From contig NZ_CAUQDV010000001.1 in the NCBI RefSeq assembly GCF_963517015.1, forward strand, positions 2,052,001 through 2,116,000: a stretch of 64,000 nt of DNA, given 5' to 3'. The notes under the pieces are model-generated. The model was given only the letters and a program-made list of their open reading frames with translations. It did not search any database and was not told the DNA's origin. Made by a program: the position numbers and the translations under genes. Source of the stretch: an uncultured Devosia sp. Lineage in GTDB: Bacteria > Pseudomonadota > Alphaproteobacteria > Rhizobiales > Devosiaceae. Positions 53,384-60,900 of the stretch are shown piece by piece. The first letter of the stretch is position 1. Every line of letters begins with the position of its first letter.

Positions 53384-54859
53384 ATGACATTGCGCGCCTG
53401 GCTGTTTGCCGGTTCGGCACTCGTGGTCTTTGCCATAGGCGGCACGCTGGCCTTCTCGCCCTGGAACGCGCCCAGCGTGGCGCAGGTGGCCGTGGAGCCG
53501 CCTGCCGCCCCCGCGCCGGCGCAGACCCTGCAGGTGCCGCAGAGCGACGCGCAGGTCAAATTGAGCTTTGCGCCGGTGGCCAAGGCTGTGGCGCCTTCGG
53601 TGGTCAATGTCTATGCGACGCGTATTGAACAGCGCCAGGCCTCGCCCTTTGCCAATGACCCGTTCTTTTCGCGCTTCTTTGGCGAGGGCCAGTTCCAGAG
53701 CCGGCCGCGGGAAAGCCGTTCGCTGGGTTCGGGCGTGGTGGTGGATGCGGGCGGCGTGATCCTCACTAATCGCCATGTCATCGAGGGCGCGACCGACGTG
53801 CGGATCGCGCTGAGCGATGGGCGGGAATTTGCCGTCGATGTGGTGATCGAGGATGCCCAGACCGACCTTGCCGTGCTGCGCGTGCGCGATCCGGGCGACA
53901 CGAGTTTCCCGGCCATAACGTTTGCCGACAGCGACGCGCTGCTGGTGGGCGATCTGGTGCTGGCCATCGGCAATCCCTTTGGCGTTGGGCAGACGGTGAC
54001 CAGCGGCATTGTCTCGGCCCTGGCGCGGACGGGCGTCGAAAGCTCGGACTATGAATTCTTCATCCAGACCGATGCGGCGATCAATCCGGGCAATTCCGGT
54101 GGGGCGCTGGTCGATCTTGAAGGTCGGCTGGTCGGCATCAATACGGCGATCTATTCGCAGACCGGCGGTTCGGTGGGCATCGGCTTTGCCATTCCGGCCA
54201 ATATGGCAAAGCTTGTGGCCGAGGCCGGCGTTTCCGGCACGCAAATCGTGCGGCCCTGGTTCGGCGCCAAGCTGCAGGCGGTCAATTCCGACATTGCTGC
54301 GAGCCTGGGCATGACGGCGCCGCATGGTGCACTCATTGCGGAAGTGGCTCCCGATGGTCCGGCTGCCCGCGCCGGTTTTGCGGCGGGCGACGTGATCCTG
54401 TCGGTCGATGGCGTGCCAGTGGATGATCCCAGCGCCTTCAACTTCCGCCTTGCCACCAAGCCGGTGGGCCAGCCGACCACGCTTGAGCGGCTGCGCGGCG
54501 GCAATAACGAACAGGTGCCGTTCAACGTGGAAGCCGCGCCCGCCGCTGGCGACGACATGCTGGCGACCATAACCGGTAGCTCACGCTTTACCGGTACCAG
54601 CGTGCGCCAGCTCGATCCGGCTTTGGCCGAGGCCAAGAACCTGCCCTATGACGCAACGGGCGTCATCATCACCGCCATCGAGGCAGGATCGCCGGCTGAG
54701 CAGATGGGCCTGCGGGTGGACGATGTGATCCTGTCGCTCAACGACCAGAAGATGGATACCGCCAAGGCGTTTGCCGATACGGCCAGCCAGCGAGCGCGGA
54801 CGTGGCAGATTATTTTGCAACGCGGGGGTCGGGTGAGCCGGAGCATTGTGAGCGGTTGA
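53384..54859 (+). CDS. Do-family periplasmic serine protease (DegP/DegQ-like)
   Basis: A 491-residue HtrA-type protease for envelope quality control. An N-terminal hydrophobic segment (WLFAGSALVVFAIGGTLAF) acts as signal or anchor. The trypsin-like domain has catalytic His in LTNRHVI, Asp in TDLAVL and Ser in INPGNSGGAL; two PDZ domains follow (about 300-385 and 400-490), the second ending near LRVDDVILSLNDQ. The regulatory LA region with FFSRFF is present. This gene order, protease-rarA-crcB-RluC-HAD-ATP12 after rplQ, is familiar in this order. A terminator-rich palindromic repeat follows. Confidence 0.92.
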   Translation: MTLRAWLFAGSALVVFAIGGTLAFSPWNAPSVAQVAVEPPAAPAPAQTLQVPQSDAQVKLSFAPVAKAVAPSVVNVYATRIEQRQASPFANDPFFSRFFGEGQFQSRPRESRSLGSGVVVDAGGVILTNRHVIEGATDVRIALSDGREFAVDVVIEDAQTDLAVLRVRDPGDTSFPAITFADSDALLVGDLVLAIGNPFGVGQTVTSGIVSALARTGVESSDYEFFIQTDAAINPGNSGGALVDLEGRLVGINTAIYSQTGGSVGIGFAIPANMAKLVAEAGVSGTQIVRPWFGAKLQAVNSDIAASLGMTAPHGALIAEVAPDGPAARAGFAAGDVILSVDGVPVDDPSAFNFRLATKPVGQPTTLERLRGGNNEQVPFNVEAAPAAGDDMLATITGSSRFTGTSVRQLDPALAEAKNLPYDATGVIITAIEAGSPAEQMGLRVDDVILSLNDQKMDTAKAFADTASQRARTWQIILQRGGRVSRSIVSG

Positions 54860-54879
54860 GGAGCTGAGTGGAGCGCGGT

Positions 54880-55015
54880 TTGCCTCCACCGTTTACGGGG
54901 GAGGGGGACCGCCGTCAGGCGGTGGAGGGGGAGCCGCTTGCGCAAGATCCCGTGCGTGTGGCTCCCCTCTCCACCACGCTTTGCGTGGTCCCCCTCTCCC
55001 GCAGGCGGGAGAGGA
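54880..55015. repeat. Palindromic repeat element with 56-bp arms
   Basis: The left arm (54880-54935, TGCCTCCACCGTTTACGG...) and the reverse complement of the right arm (54960-55015, TCCTCTCCCGCCTGCGGG...) match closely around a 24-base centre; each arm has its own smaller stem (GACCGCC/GGCGGT, CCACGC/GCGTGG). The GGGGGAGGGGGACC wording is common in dispersed intergenic repeats of this order. It fills most of the protease-rarA spacer. Confidence 0.75.
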
Positions 55016-55048
55016 CAACAGCCTACCCATCTGTGCTAATACAGACTC

Positions 55049-56362
55049 ATGTCCGATCTCTTCGCCGCCGACTCTTCCGAAACCGACAAGGCCCGTCCGC
55101 TCGCCGATCAGTTGCGTCCGCGCAGCCTCGACGAGGTCATTGGCCAAACCCATTTGCTGGGCGCCGATGGTACGCTGCGGCGGATGATCGCTTCGGGGCG
55201 GCTGGGGTCGCTGATCCTCTGGGGGCCGCCGGGCACGGGCAAGACCACGGTGGCGCGGTTGCTGGCCGAGCAGATCGACGTCAAATTCGTGCAGATTTCG
55301 GCGATTTTTTCGGGCGTGGCCGAGCTCAAGAAAGTGTTCGAGCAGGCCCGGTTCGAACGGCTGTCCGGTCATCGCACGCTGCTGTTCGTCGACGAAATCC
55401 ACCGCTTCAACCGTGCCCAGCAGGACAGTTTCCTGCCCGTGATGGAAGACGGCACCATCATTCTCGTCGGTGCAACGACGGAAAATCCGAGTTTCGAGCT
55501 CAATGCGGCTCTGTTGTCGCGCAGCCAAGTGCTGCGATTCCAGTCGCTGGTGCGCGACGATCTCGAACTGTTGCTGCAGCGAGCCGAAGAGCTGGTGGGT
55601 GAAAAGCTGCCGCTGACCGAGGAAGCCCGCGAGACGCTGCTGGGCCTGGCCGATGGCGACGGGCGGGCCTTGCTCGGGCTGGTCGAGGAAATCCTGGCGT
55701 CGGCACGCTCGGAAGAGGTGCTCGATGCGACAAGCCTGCTTACCGTCGTGCAGCGGCGGGCGCCGATCTACGACAAGGCGCAGGACGGGCACTACAATCT
55801 GATCTCGGCCCTGCACAAAACGATCCGCGGCTCAGATCCCGATGCGGCGCTGTATTATTTTGCCCGCATGCTGGTGGCTGGCGAGGATCCGCTGTTCCTC
55901 GCGCGGCGGCTGATCCGCATGGCGTCCGAAGATGTTGGCGAGGCCGATCCTCAGGCGCTGCCGCTGGCCGTTGCGGCGCGGGACAGTTACCAGATGCTGG
56001 GTTCGCCCGAGGGCGAGCTGGCGCTGGCGCAGGTTGTGGTGCATCTGGCGCTCGCGCCCAAATCCAACGCCGTCTACACGGCCTTCAAGGCGGCGATGAG
56101 CCTGGCGAAGGAAACCGGCTCGCCCATGCCGCCCATGGTCATCCTCAATGCGCCCACCAAGCTGATGAAGGGTTCGGGCTATGGCGATGGCTATATCTAT
56201 GACCACGATACGCCCGAGGCGTTTTCCGGCCAGGAATACTTCCCCGAAAAGCTGGGCCGGCAGAAATTTTACGAACCGGTCGAGCGTGGCTTCGAGCGCG
56301 ACCTGAAAAAGCGCGTCGAGTATTTCGAGCGACTGCGCGCGGCCAAGCGGGGCGAGGCATAA
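55049..56362 (+). CDS. rarA: Replication-associated recombination protein A
   Basis: A 437-residue AAA+ ATPase of the RarA/MgsA family, acting at stalled forks. Walker A is ILWGPPGTGKTTVAR, Walker B is LLFVDEIHRFNRAQQD, then sensor 1 VGATTENPSFELNAALLSR and the arginine finger; the C-terminal half with LVHLALAPKSNAVYTAFKAA-like sequence forms the tetramer. It begins QLRPRSLDEVIGQTHLLG within the usual N-terminus. It heads a packed operon: its stop overlaps the crcB start by one base. Upstream lies a palindromic repeat. Confidence 0.95.
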   Translation: MSDLFAADSSETDKARPLADQLRPRSLDEVIGQTHLLGADGTLRRMIASGRLGSLILWGPPGTGKTTVARLLAEQIDVKFVQISAIFSGVAELKKVFEQARFERLSGHRTLLFVDEIHRFNRAQQDSFLPVMEDGTIILVGATTENPSFELNAALLSRSQVLRFQSLVRDDLELLLQRAEELVGEKLPLTEEARETLLGLADGDGRALLGLVEEILASARSEEVLDATSLLTVVQRRAPIYDKAQDGHYNLISALHKTIRGSDPDAALYYFARMLVAGEDPLFLARRLIRMASEDVGEADPQALPLAVAARDSYQMLGSPEGELALAQVVVHLALAPKSNAVYTAFKAAMSLAKETGSPMPPMVILNAPTKLMKGSGYGDGYIYDHDTPEAFSGQEYFPEKLGRQKFYEPVERGFERDLKKRVEYFERLRAAKRGEA

Positions 56363-56742
56363 TGTATGCATTCCTTCTCGTCGGCGCGGGCGGCGCCATT
56401 GGTGCCATGGCGCGCTTTGGTCTGGGTGGCCTCGTTGGCCAGCTGTGGCCGATGGGCTTTCCACTGGCGACGCTGCTGATCAATATCGCGGGCTCGGCCG
56501 CCATGGGCGTGTTTGTCGGGCTGATGGCCCGCTTGCTGCCGGCATGGCAGGAGGATGCGCGGCTGTTTATTGCCGTGGGCGTGCTGGGTGGCTTCACCAC
56601 GTTTTCCTCCTTTTCGCTCGATGCGATCGTGTTGATGGAGCGCGGAGAATTGCTTGCGGCTGGGTTCTATGTGCTGTTGTCGGTTGTGCTCTGCCTCATT
56701 GGGCTTTATCTCGGCCTTTTGGTGACCCGAGGCGTGGCATGA
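56362..56742 (+). CDS. crcB: Fluoride exporter CrcB/Fluc
   Basis: A 126-residue four-helix channel subunit that exports fluoride as an antiparallel dimer. Family motifs are GAIGAMARFGLGG near residues 10-22, LLINIAGSAAMG (with the conserved Asn) and GFLGGFTTFSSFSLDA-like sequence here as GVLGGFTTFSSFSLDA, holding the Phe-box and central sodium ligands. No fluoride riboswitch is possible here since the gene overlaps rarA (TAATG) and, downstream, the pseudouridine synthase (ATGA). Expression is therefore set by the operon. Confidence 0.95.
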   Translation: MYAFLLVGAGGAIGAMARFGLGGLVGQLWPMGFPLATLLINIAGSAAMGVFVGLMARLLPAWQEDARLFIAVGVLGGFTTFSSFSLDAIVLMERGELLAAGFYVLLSVVLCLIGLYLGLLVTRGVA

Positions 56743-57725
56743 GTGGCGTACAACATCGACTGGTGAATGATGACGAAGACGGCATGCGTCTCGATCGCTG
56801 GTTCGCCACCCATTTTCCCCAAGTGGGCTTTGGCCGGCTGCAAAAGCTGATACGTAATGGCGAGGTCAAGGTCGACAAGGCCAAGGTGACGACCAGCACC
56901 CGCGTATCCGCCGGACAGACCGTGCGCATTCCGCCGGTCGACGATGCCGACGTGGTGCGGGCGCCCAAGCTCAATGAGGCCGATGCCCGTTTCCTCAAGG
57001 ACCTGATCCTCTACGAGGATGACGACATCTATGTCTTCAACAAGCCGCATGGCCTGGCCGTGCAGGGCGGCAGCGGACAGAGCCGCCACCTTGACGGCAT
57101 GTTGAAGAGCCTGCCTAACAGCAAGGGCGAGGCGCCGCGCCTGGTGCATCGCCTCGACCGCGATACTTCGGGGTGCCTCGTCGTGGCCAAGACCAAGCAG
57201 GCGGCCAGCCATTTCGGCGAAGTGTTTCGCTCGCGTTCGGCGCGCAAGATCTATTGGGCCATCGTTGCGGGCAATCCGCATCCACAGCAGGGCGAAATCT
57301 CCTGCTTCCTCGCCCGCCAGAGCACGGACGATGGCGAACAGATGGTCGTGGTCAAGAATGGCACGCCCGGCGCGCAGCATTCGCAGAGCTATTATTCGAC
57401 CACCGACACCGCCAGCCGGCGCTTCGCCTGGGTGACCCTGAAGCCGGTAACGGGCCGCACGCATCAGTTGCGCGTCCATATGGCCCAACTCGGCACGCCG
57501 ATCATTGGCGACCCGCGCTATTTCAACATCGAGAACTGGCAGGGCGCCGAGGGGCTCAGCGAAGGCTTGCATCTGCATGCCCGCCGCATTGCCATTCCGC
57601 TGCGTGGTGGCAAGCGGCTTGATATTTCGGCGCCATTGCCGCCGCATATGCGCGCGAGCTTTGAGACGCTGGGCTTTGATCCTGACCGCTATGACGTGAG
57701 CGGCGATCCCGAGGACGGCAAGTGA
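56739..57725 (+). CDS. RluC/RluD-family 23S rRNA pseudouridine synthase
   Basis: A 328-residue enzyme with an N-terminal S4 RNA-binding domain (GMRLDRWFATHFPQVGFGRLQKLIRNGEVKVD; core RLDRWFATHFP) and the catalytic domain with PRLVHRLDRDTSGCLVVAKT containing the nucleophilic Asp, followed by VTGRTHQLRVHMAQLGTPIIGDPRY (core GRTHQLRVHMA). It converts uridines in 23S rRNA to pseudouridine; which positions cannot be told. The start chosen, ATG 56739, overlaps the crcB TGA; the upstream in-frame extension lies within crcB. It overlaps the HAD gene by four bases. Confidence 0.92.
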   Translation: MSGVQHRLVNDDEDGMRLDRWFATHFPQVGFGRLQKLIRNGEVKVDKAKVTTSTRVSAGQTVRIPPVDDADVVRAPKLNEADARFLKDLILYEDDDIYVFNKPHGLAVQGGSGQSRHLDGMLKSLPNSKGEAPRLVHRLDRDTSGCLVVAKTKQAASHFGEVFRSRSARKIYWAIVAGNPHPQQGEISCFLARQSTDDGEQMVVVKNGTPGAQHSQSYYSTTDTASRRFAWVTLKPVTGRTHQLRVHMAQLGTPIIGDPRYFNIENWQGAEGLSEGLHLHARRIAIPLRGGKRLDISAPLPPHMRASFETLGFDPDRYDVSGDPEDGK

Positions 57726-58384
57726 AACTCGTCGTCTTTGACATGGATGGTACGCTGATCGATACGCAGGCGCTGATCAGCGAGCATATGGCGACGACCT
57801 TTACCGAGGCAGGGCTCGTTGCACCGACCCCGGCAGAGTCGCGCCGCGTCATCGGCCTGTCCCTGCCGATCGCGCTGGCCCGGCTGGCGAAGACCGACGA
57901 TCCGGTGCTGATCGAAAAACTGGTTGGGGACTACAAGGCGCATTATCGTGCGTCGCTGCTGACCGAAGACAGCCGCGAAGGCCTGTTTCCCGGCGCGCGC
58001 GAGGCCCTCGATGTCCTCAAGGCGCAAGACGATGTGCTGCTTGGCATTGCCACGGGCAAGGGACTCAATGGCGTGCATCGCATCCTGGAACTGCACGGGC
58101 TCTCGGACTATTTCGTTTCCCTGCAGACCCCCGACCACAACCCGTCCAAGCCGCATCCCGGCATGCTGGAAACGGCGATGCGCGAGACCGGGGCAACGCC
58201 TGCCGAGACGGTGATGATCGGCGACACGACCTTCGACATCGAAATGGGCGTGGCGGCCGGCTGCAAGACCATCGGCGTCACCTGGGGCTATCACGAGCCG
58301 CGCGAGCTGATCGCCGTCGGCGCCGACACCATGATCGATCGCTATGACCAGTTGGTCGGCGCGATCGGCAAACTCCTGGACTGA
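57722..58384 (+). CDS. HAD-superfamily phosphatase (phosphoglycolate-phosphatase-like)
   Basis: A 220-residue HAD hydrolase with motif I FDMDGTLID (6-14, nucleophile Asp7), a helical cap, motif II GIATGKG, motif III Lys in SKPHPGM and motif IV MIGDTTFDIEMG. It hydrolyses a small phosphate ester; the closest general type is phosphoglycolate phosphatase or beta-phosphoglucomutase-like. The start is GTG in a GTGA overlap with the pseudouridine synthase, so the two are co-translated. It ends seven bases before the ATP12 gene. Confidence 0.88.
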   Translation: MKLVVFDMDGTLIDTQALISEHMATTFTEAGLVAPTPAESRRVIGLSLPIALARLAKTDDPVLIEKLVGDYKAHYRASLLTEDSREGLFPGAREALDVLKAQDDVLLGIATGKGLNGVHRILELHGLSDYFVSLQTPDHNPSKPHPGMLETAMRETGATPAETVMIGDTTFDIEMGVAAGCKTIGVTWGYHEPRELIAVGADTMIDRYDQLVGAIGKLLD

Positions 58385-58391
58385 CTTTCCC

Positions 58392-59168
58392 ATGCGCGAC
58401 CAGCTCGAAGACATCCAACAGCATCTCAATGACGGCTATGGCCGCGCGCAGCAGCTCGACAAGGTCGAATTGCCCAAGCGCTTCTACAAGGAGGTCGCCG
58501 CCGGCCCGCTGGACGACGGCTTTGTCGTGACGCTGGATGGGCGCCAGACTCGCACGCCGGGCAAGGTGGCGATTGCCGTGCCTGCCGCGAGCATTGCCAC
58601 GGCCATGGCCGAAGAATGGTCGGCGCAGGGCGAGTTCATCGACGCCACCACCATGCCCATGGTGCGGCTGGTCAACTCCGCAATCGAGAGCGGTGAGACG
58701 ATGATCCCGTCCTTCCGGGACGAGGTGGTGAAATTCGCTGCCAATGACCTGCTGCTCTATCGCGCCGACAGCCCGCAGGAGCTGGTCTCTGAGCAGGAAA
58801 TGGTCTGGGACAATGCGCTTGAAACGCTGGCCCGCCACTTCGGCGTCCGCTTCGAGCCGACCACCGGCATCATCCACCGGGGGCAGCCGCAGGCGACGCT
58901 GGACCGGCTGGCGGAGTCACTGACCGCCGAAAACCTGCTGACCCTGACAGCACTGGTGTCGATCACCGGCCTGACGGGTTCGGGCCTCCTGGCTATCGGC
59001 CTTCTCCACAAGCTGTTTTCGCCAGAGCAGGTGTGGAAGGCCGCCCATGTCGATGAGGACTATCAGGTCAGCCAGTGGGGCCAGGACGAGGAAGCGGCGG
59101 AGCGTCGCGCCAAGCGCCGGGTGGATTTCGACACTGCGGTCTTTGCCATTGAGGCGTTGCGCGCCTGA
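58392..59168 (+). CDS. ATP12-family F1-ATPase assembly chaperone
   Basis: A 258-residue ATP12 homologue, a chaperone known from mitochondria for assembling the F1 alpha subunit and kept in alphaproteobacteria. The beta-barrel N-terminal part has LPKRFYKEVAAGPLDDGFVVTLDGRQTRTPGK (core FVVTLDGRQTRTPGK), and the helical part contains FRDEVVKFAANDLLLYRAD, ALETLARHFGVRFEPTTGI and SQWGQDEEAAERRAKR, all family signatures. ATG 58392 is chosen; an upstream frame lies in the HAD gene. The ATP synthase genes are not in the window. Confidence 0.92.
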   Translation: MRDQLEDIQQHLNDGYGRAQQLDKVELPKRFYKEVAAGPLDDGFVVTLDGRQTRTPGKVAIAVPAASIATAMAEEWSAQGEFIDATTMPMVRLVNSAIESGETMIPSFRDEVVKFAANDLLLYRADSPQELVSEQEMVWDNALETLARHFGVRFEPTTGIIHRGQPQATLDRLAESLTAENLLTLTALVSITGLTGSGLLAIGLLHKLFSPEQVWKAAHVDEDYQVSQWGQDEEAAERRAKRRVDFDTAVFAIEALRA

Positions 59169-59175
59169 GCAGCGC

Positions 59176-59625
59176 CTAATGCGCTTTGGCGGCTCTCGAT
59201 GCCAACAGTCTGCTAACGTCAGGGGCGATTTCAGCCAGTGGCGTTAGCACGAAGTCGCGCTCGTGGGCGTGGGGATGCGGCAGGGTCAGGCGCGGGGTGT
59301 TCATCTCGATCTGGTCGTAGGCGATGATGTCGATATCGATCACCCGCGGGCCCCAGACTTCGGCGCGGACACGGCCCATTTCGAGCTCGATGGCCTGTAG
59401 AATATCGAGCAGTTCCAGCGGTTTGAGCGTGGTTTCGATCTCGATAGCCAGATTGGCGAAATCGGGTTGATCGAGCTTGCCCCAAGGCTTGGTCAGGACA
59501 AGATCCGACTGTTTCGTGACGCGGATGTCTTCGGCAGAGTCGATTTTTTCAACGGCAGCAAGAACTTGTGCTGCCGGATCGTCGCCGATATTGGCGCCGA
59601 GGCTGAGCCAAGCCATTGAGGTCAT
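59176..59625 (-). CDS. folK: 2-amino-4-hydroxy-6-hydroxymethyldihydropteridine diphosphokinase
   Basis: A 149-residue HPPK, which pyrophosphorylates the pterin ahead of dihydropteroate synthase. Motifs: AWLSLGANIGDDP near the start, the catalytic GPRVIDIDIIAYD with the two magnesium-binding Asp, and LPHPHAHERDFVLTPLAEI (core PHPHAHERDFVL) with the conserved His-Arg. It is the last gene of the leftward folP-folB-folK operon and its ATG overlaps the folB stop by four bases. It converges with the ATP12 gene seven bases away. Confidence 0.95.
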   Translation of the reverse strand: MTSMAWLSLGANIGDDPAAQVLAAVEKIDSAEDIRVTKQSDLVLTKPWGKLDQPDFANLAIEIETTLKPLELLDILQAIELEMGRVRAEVWGPRVIDIDIIAYDQIEMNTPRLTLPHPHAHERDFVLTPLAEIAPDVSRLLASRAAKAH

Positions 59626-60008
59626 TGGATTTTCCGCTGGCGATGCAGTTCGATCGCGGCTTCGCCCCGCACCATGGCAATGGGGGCTTCCGGCTTGCGG
59701 ACGCGGACGATGATCCAGGTGACGTCGGCGAAGGCGTCGAAGATCGCATCGACGATGTTTTGTGCAACGGCCTCAATGAGATGCATGCGCTTGTTCTCGA
59801 AGGCGAGCTTTACCACATCATAGACATCGGCATAGGAGACCGTGCCATTGATGCTGTCGGTGGTGGCGGCGCGGCTGAGGTCGAGACCGCATTCGAGATC
59901 GATGAAGAAGCGCTGGCCGAGCGCCTTTTCCTCGTTCATCAGCCCGTGGTAGCCGTAAAAACCGAGATCTTTCAGGATGATACGGTCGCCCGTGAACGCG
60001 TGGGTCAT
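59622..60008 (-). CDS. folB: Dihydroneopterin aldolase
   Basis: A 128-residue DHNA that splits 7,8-dihydroneopterin to the hydroxymethyl pterin used by FolK. It begins THAFTGDRIILKDLGFYGYHGLMNEEKALGQRFFIDLE (core YGYHGLMNEEKALGQRFFID) with the catalytic Glu-Glu-Lys context and has a C-terminal segment VTWIIVRVRKPEAPI with the conserved Lys-Pro. It is an octameric tunnelling-fold enzyme in its family. It overlaps both neighbours by four bases, indicating tight co-translation of the pathway. Confidence 0.95.
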   Translation of the reverse strand: MTHAFTGDRIILKDLGFYGYHGLMNEEKALGQRFFIDLECGLDLSRAATTDSINGTVSYADVYDVVKLAFENKRMHLIEAVAQNIVDAIFDAFADVTWIIVRVRKPEAPIAMVRGEAAIELHRQRKIQ

Positions 60009-60877
60009 GCGCTAATTCCTTCTGCGGGCGGACCATATAGCACGGCTTGGGCGACGCGAAGGGCATCGCGATTGGCGCGGACGTCATGGACACGGAAGAT
60101 GTGGCCGCCGTTCTGATAGGCGAGCGTGTTGAGAGCGATGGTGCCAGCGAGGCGTTCGCCGGGTTCATTGCCAAGCAATTTTCCGATCATCGATTTGCGC
60201 GACGTTCCGATCAAAAGCGGGAATATGAACGAATTCTGAACGCCTAGTGAAAGCCGGTCCAGATCGCGCAGCAGTGTGTAGTTTTCGGCCAGCGACTTGC
60301 CGAAGCCAAAGCCGGGGTCGAGGATGATTTGCTCCCGACTTATCCCCCTCTCTTCGGCCCGTGCGATACTGCGCTCGAAGTAGAGCTGCATGTCGTCAAT
60401 GAGGGGAATTTCTGTGTCGCGATCTTTTTGCCAGTGCATGGCGATGACCGGGACCTGGTGCAGGGCGGCCACGTCCACCATTTCCGGCGCGCCTTGCAGG
60501 CCATGCACATCGTTGATGATGGACGCACCAGCCTGGACGGCCTGGTCGGCGACGAGCGGCTTGTAGGTGTCGATGGAAATTGGGGTGGTGATGCCGTCGG
60601 CGATCAGCGCGTCGATCACCGGCATGACGCGGTCGAGTTCCTGCTGGGTGCCGACCGGGGTGGAGCCGGGACGGGTGCTTTCGCCGCCGATATCGATGAT
60701 ATCGGCGCCTTCGGCCAGCATCTGGCGGGCGTGGGCGAGGGCGCTTTCGACCAGATTGTGCTGGCCGCCGTCGGAAAAACTGTCCGGGGTGACGTTGAGA
60801 ATGCCCATGACCAGCGGCGTCTCGCCGAGGATCAGCGGCGCGCGGTCGGGCAGGGCAATGGTGTGACGCGTATGCAT
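60005..60877 (-). CDS. folP: Dihydropteroate synthase
   Basis: A 290-residue DHPS, the sulfonamide target, joining the pterin pyrophosphate with p-aminobenzoate. Motifs in order: VMGILNVTPDSFSDGG, GADIIDIGGESTRPGS, ISIDTYKP, ASIINDVHGL, LDPGFGFGKSLAENY, GTSRKSMIG and the final VHDVRANRDALRV. All catalytic segments are intact and no sulfa-resistance insertion near the TRPGS loop is seen. It lies 24 bases downstream of the permease stop, so the permease may be in the same transcript. Confidence 0.96.
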   Translation of the reverse strand: MHTRHTIALPDRAPLILGETPLVMGILNVTPDSFSDGGQHNLVESALAHARQMLAEGADIIDIGGESTRPGSTPVGTQQELDRVMPVIDALIADGITTPISIDTYKPLVADQAVQAGASIINDVHGLQGAPEMVDVAALHQVPVIAMHWQKDRDTEIPLIDDMQLYFERSIARAEERGISREQIILDPGFGFGKSLAENYTLLRDLDRLSLGVQNSFIFPLLIGTSRKSMIGKLLGNEPGERLAGTIALNTLAYQNGGHIFRVHDVRANRDALRVAQAVLYGPPAEGISA

Positions 60878-60900
60878 GGGGCTCTTCTAGCCCCATCGTA

